From contig NZ_QBDT01000001.1 of assembly GCF_004124325.1 (NCBI RefSeq), forward strand, positions 7,502,001-7,566,000: a stretch of DNA of 64,000 nt, written 5' to 3'. This DNA comes from Streptomyces sp. L2. Its GTDB lineage: Bacteria > Actinomycetota > Actinomycetes > Streptomycetales > Streptomycetaceae. The notes beneath the pieces are model-generated. The model saw only the letters and a list, made by a program, of their open reading frames with translations, ran no database searches and was not told the origin of the DNA. Below, in pieces: positions 60,575 to 64,000 of the stretch (position 1 is its first letter; each line of letters begins with the position of its first letter). Position numbers and translations under genes: made by a program.

Positions 60575-61435
60575 TCACCCGAAGTGGGCGGCGAGCCGCC
60601 GGTAGAGCCCCGGCGTCGTGCCCCGTACCCGGATGGGAAGACGCAGCCAGCCGGGGACGTACACCTCGTCCTTGCCGCGCCGTACGGCGGTCCAGACGGC
60701 GTCCGCGACCCGTTCGGCCGGCACGGGCCTGGGCCGTGACCGCTGGTAGGGGGCGCCGCGCCGGTCGAAGAACGGGGTGTCGACCACGCCGGGCACGACG
60801 AGGCTGACCCCCACACCGCTGCCGCGCAGCTCGTACCTCAGGGCGTCCGCGAACGCGGCCAGAGCGGCCTTCGCGGCCGAGTAGACGGCCTCCCCGCGCA
60901 CACCCACGCTGCCCGCGAGGGATCCGATGAGCACCACGCGTCCCGATCCGGCCGCGACCATGTGCGGCAGCACGGTGCGCACGAGGTGCACCGTGGACAG
61001 CAGGTCGACGTTGACGACCTCCTCGATCGACGCGTGCGGCATCCCCACGAAGTCGCCGGCCCAGCCGACCCCGGCGCCGGCCACCAGCAGATCGACGGCC
61101 CCCACCTCGCCGAGCACGTGCTCGGTCAGCCGGCGGTCGGCGCCGGGCCGGGTCAGATCCGCCGCGAAGGCCGTCGCCGACACCTGACCCGCCACTTGCT
61201 CCAGCCGGGTGACGTCCCGCCCGTTGAGCACCAGCCGCCAGCCTCCCTCGGCCGCGAGCCGGCGGGCGACGGCGGCGCCGATGCCCGAGGAGGCGCCCGT
61301 CACCAGGGCCGTACCGCCACGCACGCCCCGCCCGCCCCGGCCGGCGGCCGGCCGACGGGCGGAGCCCACCGCCGGAGCGACGGGTCTGACCGGCGTGACA
61401 CGGCTGTGGCCTGCGGGGGAAGGGGCATGGGACAT
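60575..61435 (-). CDS. Short-chain dehydrogenase/reductase
   Basis: 286-aa classical SDR with a 40-residue basic extension at the N-terminus. The cofactor motif is GTALVTGASSGIGAAVAR, the NAG-like block DLLVAGAGVGWAG replaces NNAG, and the active site has VVLIGSLAGSVGV with Ser and YSAAKAALAAFADAL with Y-x3-K. The C-terminus includes EVYVPGWLRLPIRVRG. Substrate unknown. First gene of a unit with the DMT transporter. Start ATG 61435; a later start near GGRGVRGG cannot be excluded. Confidence 0.85.
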   Translation of the reverse strand: MSHAPSPAGHSRVTPVRPVAPAVGSARRPAAGRGGRGVRGGTALVTGASSGIGAAVARRLAAEGGWRLVLNGRDVTRLEQVAGQVSATAFAADLTRPGADRRLTEHVLGEVGAVDLLVAGAGVGWAGDFVGMPHASIEEVVNVDLLSTVHLVRTVLPHMVAAGSGRVVLIGSLAGSVGVRGEAVYSAAKAALAAFADALRYELRGSGVGVSLVVPGVVDTPFFDRRGAPYQRSRPRPVPAERVADAVWTAVRRGKDEVYVPGWLRLPIRVRGTTPGLYRRLAAHFG

Positions 61436-61712
61436 GGCGACCGACCTTCACAGCGACGGCGTACGCGGACGCGGGGACCCGGCTCCGACCGTTCGTGAGA
61501 TCCGGGGCCCGGCCTTCGCGGGGTATCCCGGCCGCCACGTGACGAAACACCGGCGGGCCGGGAACCCTGATCCGATCCTGCCGGGCGACGCGGGCACGGG
61601 CACCCGGGAGTCACCCGCCCCGCGCACCCCCGGCCCCCGCGAACGAGCTGCGACAGGTGTGGCAAGACGGGGTAGGAGAAGAGGTGCATCCGTTACGAGA
61701 GGAAGGCCAGGA

Positions 61713-62069
61713 ATGTTCGAGGCCGACAACATCCGGGAGTGGCGCGGTCATGACGTGGTGGACGCGGACCGCCGCAAGATCGGCACGCTGGAGTCCGTCT
61801 ACGTCGACACCCTCACCGACGTGCCCGCCTTCGCGACGGTGACCGTCGGCCTGCCCACTCGGCGCCGACTGGTGTTCGTACCGCTGGACCAGGCGCGGGT
61901 CGGGCCCGGGTACCTGAGGGTGCGCTACAGCAGGAGCGTGGTCAAGGACGCCCCGGCGATCGACCCGGACGGCGAACTCCCCGCGGAGGACGAGTCCGCG
62001 GTCTTCGCCCACTACGACCTTCCCTACGAGCAGGGCGCCCGCGGGGAACGCCGCCTCGGGCGGCGCTGA
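61713..62069 (+). CDS. PRC-barrel domain protein
   Basis: 118-aa protein. The barrel is formed by NIREWRGHDVVDADRRKIGT, LESVYVDTLTDVPAFATVTV and FVPLDQARVGPGYLRVRYSR, followed by an acidic helical end EDESAVFAHYDLPYEQGARG. PRC barrels bind RNA or proteins; in Streptomyces such proteins occur with general stress genes. GAGGAAGG precedes the ATG by about 8 bases. A tiny membrane-protein gene follows 16 bp later. The 277-bp gap upstream is the divergent promoter with the SDR gene. Confidence 0.85.
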   Translation: MFEADNIREWRGHDVVDADRRKIGTLESVYVDTLTDVPAFATVTVGLPTRRRLVFVPLDQARVGPGYLRVRYSRSVVKDAPAIDPDGELPAEDESAVFAHYDLPYEQGARGERRLGRR

Positions 62070-62085
62070 CCGATCGGAGAGAGCC

Positions 62086-62247
62086 GTGAGCCTGTTCCTC
62101 CTGCTGCTTCTCGTCGCCGTGATCCTGGGCGCCGTCGGTCTGGCGGTCAAAGGGCTGATCTACCTGCTGATCATCGGGGTGATCGTCCTCGTCGTCGACT
62201 TCGTCCTCCTCGGGGCCCGACTGGGCCGGCGCCGGCACCCCAGGTGA
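62086..62247 (+). CDS. Tiny two-helix membrane protein
   Basis: 53-aa protein not long enough for routine gene lists: GTG start, then FLLLLLVAVILGAVGLAV and LIYLLIIGVIVLVVDFVLLG as two hydrophobic helices, ending RLGRRRHPR. GGAGAGAG lies 4-6 bases before the GTG. It is 16 bp after the PRC-barrel gene and probably cotranscribed. Hydropathy, ribosome site and codon bias support it as real; function unknown. Confidence 0.75.
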   Translation: MSLFLLLLLVAVILGAVGLAVKGLIYLLIIGVIVLVVDFVLLGARLGRRRHPR

Positions 62248-62284
62248 GGGACTGCCCCGGGCCGGGGCCGTCCCCGGCCGCGCG

Positions 62285-62476
62285 TCACGGCGGCCGGACG
62301 GTCCTGCCGTGCCGGTCCGCAGCCCGCGCGGCAGCCCGGCCGGCATCAGCGGACCACCGCGCGGGCACGAGGACGTCCGGACACGCCCGGCCGTCGTCCA
62401 GGAGGCCGGTGACCTCCTCGAAGACCTCCTTCGCGCCTCTCCGCTCCGGCGGCCGCCCAGTCCGCGGCGAAGCCAT
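62285..62476 (-). CDS. Possible small ORF, low confidence
   Basis: 63-aa reading frame on the minus strand with an acidic helical middle (AKEVFEEVTGLLDDGR) and an Ala/Arg-rich end. Third-position GC is high through the middle part. There is no clear ribosome site, and competing frames on the plus strand exist. The surrounding 294 bp (62248-62541) otherwise hold nothing I can name apart from the promoter of the STAS-like gene. Confidence 0.25.
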   Translation of the reverse strand: MASPRTGRPPERRGAKEVFEEVTGLLDDGRACPDVLVPARWSADAGRAAARAADRHGRTVRPP

Positions 62477-62541
62477 GACCAGCCCGGCACGGGGTACCCG
62501 ACCGGGGAACCGGTCGCCACAGACGGAACGGGGGGATCGTG

Positions 62542-62916
62542 ATGCTCTCTCATTCATGTGAGCAGGGAGTGCTCGTCGTCACCGTCGGCGAGGACACCGA
62601 CGCCAAGGACGCGGCGCCCGCGCTGTACGGGCAGATCAGCGCCCTGGTCCACGCGCACCGGCCGGGCTCCGTCGTCATCGTGCTCGACGAGGGCGCGGCG
62701 ACCGACAGGGCGGTCGGCACCGTGCTGCGGGTCCACCGCATGTGCAGCGACCTCGGCCTGCTGACGTCCGTGGCGACCCACAGCGCTCCCGCACGGCGCC
62801 TGCTGGAGGCGAACGCCGACACCGCGTGCACGCGCCTGGTCATCCACGCCCGCACCGACACGGCGATCGCCACAGCGAACCGGGCGGCCCCCTGTATCAC
62901 AGTGCCCGCCGCCTGA
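62542..62916 (+). CDS. STAS-like domain protein (anti-sigma antagonist-like)
   Basis: 124-aa single-domain protein with a STAS-like strand-helix pattern: EQGVLVVTVGEDTDAKDAAP, LVHAHRPGSVVIVLDEGAA, VGTVLRVHRMCSDLGLLTSV and a last strand TRLVIHARTDTA. The phospho-acceptor Ser of classical antagonists (DSSG-type) is replaced by EGAATDRAV, so regulation by phosphorylation is doubtful. The ATG at 62542 is used; a GTG three bases earlier is also possible. Several PP2C regulators elsewhere in the window make a partner-switching role plausible but unproven. Confidence 0.65.
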   Translation: MLSHSCEQGVLVVTVGEDTDAKDAAPALYGQISALVHAHRPGSVVIVLDEGAATDRAVGTVLRVHRMCSDLGLLTSVATHSAPARRLLEANADTACTRLVIHARTDTAIATANRAAPCITVPAA

Positions 62917-62945
62917 GCTGTGCCGTGCTCGCGGCGCAGCTCGGT

Positions 62946-63890
62946 TCAGCTCGGTTCAGCCGGAGTCACCCAGCCCGGCGTCCAGGTCCCGGCGGCGCCG
63001 GGGGCGGCCGTCGTGGCGGCCAGGTGGGCGCTGAGAGTGGTGAGAGCCGGGTGGGGGTTGTCGCGGTGCCAGAGGAGCGAGTGCGGGTAGACCGGCTCGG
63101 GGCCGGTCACCGGGATACGGCGCAGCCCGTGACCGGCGGGCCAGACGAGGCGCGTGTCCCCGCCCATGAAGGTGGCCAGGGCCGGGGTGTCGGCGATCGT
63201 GTCGAGCAGCGCGTCGGAGCCGAAGTTGGGGCCGGTCGCCTCGATGGTGAGGCCGAACTCGGCGACGAGGTCGTCGTAGTATGCGGCCCACTCGGTGCCG
63301 GGCACGATGCCGGGCATCCAGATCCGGTGCCCGACGAGCTGGAGGAGCGTCACCGACTTGGCGGCCGCCAGCGCGTGGCCGGGCCCGGTGAGGAGCTGGA
63401 GCGGCTCGTCGAGGACCCGGACGGACTCGATGTCCTCGGGAAGGGGCCGGCCGGGCACGCCGACGGCGCGGAAGGACGCGTCGATCGACCCGGACCGGAT
63501 GGCGGCGACGGCCGTATCGATGTCGAACAGCATCAGCACGTCGAGGTCGATCTCGGGGTGCGCCCGGTGGAAGCCGCGCATCAGGCCCGACGCGGCGCCG
63601 CGCGAGGCGATCACGTCGACGCGCAGCGGACGGCGGCCGGTGCGCACGGACGCGACCGCGCGCTCGGCGACACGCAGCAATTCGCGGGCGTGCGGCAGGA
63701 ACGCCTGCCCGTCGATGGTGAGCTCGGCTCCCCGCGAGGTACGGGTGAACAGCCGCACGCCCAGCCCGCGTTCCAGCGCGGCGATGCGCTTGGAGACGGC
63801 CTGCTGGGTCACCGCCAGCTCGGCGGCCGCGTCCTGGAACCGCCCCGCGTCGGCGGCGGCGACGAAGGTCCGCACGGTGTCGAGGTCCAC
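62946..63890 (-). CDS. LysR family transcriptional regulator
   Basis: 314-aa regulator. The HTH is MDLDTVRTFVAAADAGRFQD through TQQAVSKRIAALERGLGVRL, then the effector domain (LRVDVIASRGAASGLMRG, IDLDVLMLFDIDTAVAAI). The start ATG 63890 is the first in frame and a dyad lies 16 bp before it. The target is probably a divergent gene beyond the right edge of the window. Confidence 0.9.
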   Translation of the reverse strand: MDLDTVRTFVAAADAGRFQDAAAELAVTQQAVSKRIAALERGLGVRLFTRTSRGAELTIDGQAFLPHARELLRVAERAVASVRTGRRPLRVDVIASRGAASGLMRGFHRAHPEIDLDVLMLFDIDTAVAAIRSGSIDASFRAVGVPGRPLPEDIESVRVLDEPLQLLTGPGHALAAAKSVTLLQLVGHRIWMPGIVPGTEWAAYYDDLVAEFGLTIEATGPNFGSDALLDTIADTPALATFMGGDTRLVWPAGHGLRRIPVTGPEPVYPHSLLWHRDNPHPALTTLSAHLAATTAAPGAAGTWTPGWVTPAEPS

Positions 63891-63905
63891 GCCGACACCC
63901 TACGG

Positions 63906-63924
63906 CCACAACCAGGGGTTGTGG
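63906..63924. promoter_or_regulatory. LysR-type operator dyad
   Basis: Perfect inverted repeat CCACAACC-AGG-GGTTGTGG, 16 bp upstream of the lysR start. It overlaps the expected divergent promoter and is probably bound by the regulator itself. The remaining bases to 64000 hold no gene that can be recognised. Confidence 0.75.
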
Positions 63925-64000
63925 CGCGGCCTGGGGTCCTGGCGGCCACGCCCCGCCCACGTCTCCGCGCCCGGACCACGTCTCCGCGCCCCGGCCGAGA

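Noticed and set aside
62244..62561. Plus-strand ORFs between the tiny membrane gene and the STAS-like gene
   Set aside because: Arg/Pro/Ser-rich with no ribosome site or recognisable fold, and they compete with other frames; treated as non-coding.

Overview
The window looks like a piece of a Streptomyces (or very close actinomycete) chromosome. It has very high G+C with a strong third-position GC bias, many GTG and TTG starts, many 4-base stop/start overlaps (ATGA, GTGA, TTGA), several SpoIIE-type phosphatases and LuxR/LAL regulators, and a group 1h (actinobacterial high-affinity) [NiFe]-hydrogenase locus. No rRNA, CRISPR array, transposase or phage module was seen. One tRNA-like gene with an abnormal anticodon arm is present.

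Layout. (1) 1-6970: right part of an exopolysaccharide operon. It holds the C-terminus of an Agd3-like deacetylase candidate, a PelF-type glycosyltransferase, a 12-helix membrane protein, two sugar-nucleotide SDRs, a nucleotidyltransferase and an Ega3-like (GH135) endo-galactosaminidase. Together they suggest an alpha-1,4-galactosaminogalactan/Pel-like polymer. (2) 7038-11399: a maltokinase-cap protein, a secreted M1 metallopeptidase, a secreted GH25 muramidase, the odd tRNA-Ser-like gene and a small membrane protein. (3) 11495-19679: a putative lanthipeptide locus with a large LAL regulator, a 76-residue precursor candidate, a LanM synthetase whose cyclase zinc ligands are all replaced, and two overlapping LuxR-type regulators read divergently. 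(4) 19696-28760: assorted genes, including peptidase E, secreted proteins, a SpoIIE phosphatase, a MerR-redoxin fusion with its operator, a chloramphenicol phosphotransferase-like kinase, a GNAT, a divergent FAD monooxygenase/TetR pair with two operators, and an AI-2E exporter family protein.

(5) 29020-33235: small stress- or membrane-type genes (DUF2267 with a frameshift, MgtC, DUF1360, holin-like, low-affinity iron permease-like), with phased 21- and 22-bp tandem repeats in front of two of them. (6) 33302-48603: a two-armed hydrogenase locus. The plus arm is hypX-protease-hypB-hypF-hypC-hypD-hypE. The minus arm is a 538-aa accessory gene, a hemerythrin, the small and large subunits, a NifU-like protein, DUF5947, two tiny proteins and hypA. 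The arms meet tail to tail at a bidirectional terminator between hypE and hypA. The small subunit has CxGD where standard enzymes have CxGC and no Tat signal, as in O2-insensitive high-affinity hydrogenases. HypX would supply the CO ligand under air.

(7) 48776-63890: an ankyrin protein, a glutamate-cysteine ligase, a head-to-head pair of PAS-GAF-PP2C regulators (one with a D-to-N change in a metal motif), YihY/BrkB and SPW membrane proteins, an MGDG-synthase-like glycosyltransferase, a polysaccharide deacetylase, a DMT transporter, an SDR, a PRC-barrel protein, a tiny membrane protein, a STAS-like protein, and a LysR regulator with a dyad in its divergent promoter at the right edge.

Functions are assigned by recognising motifs and families by eye. 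No database search was run.
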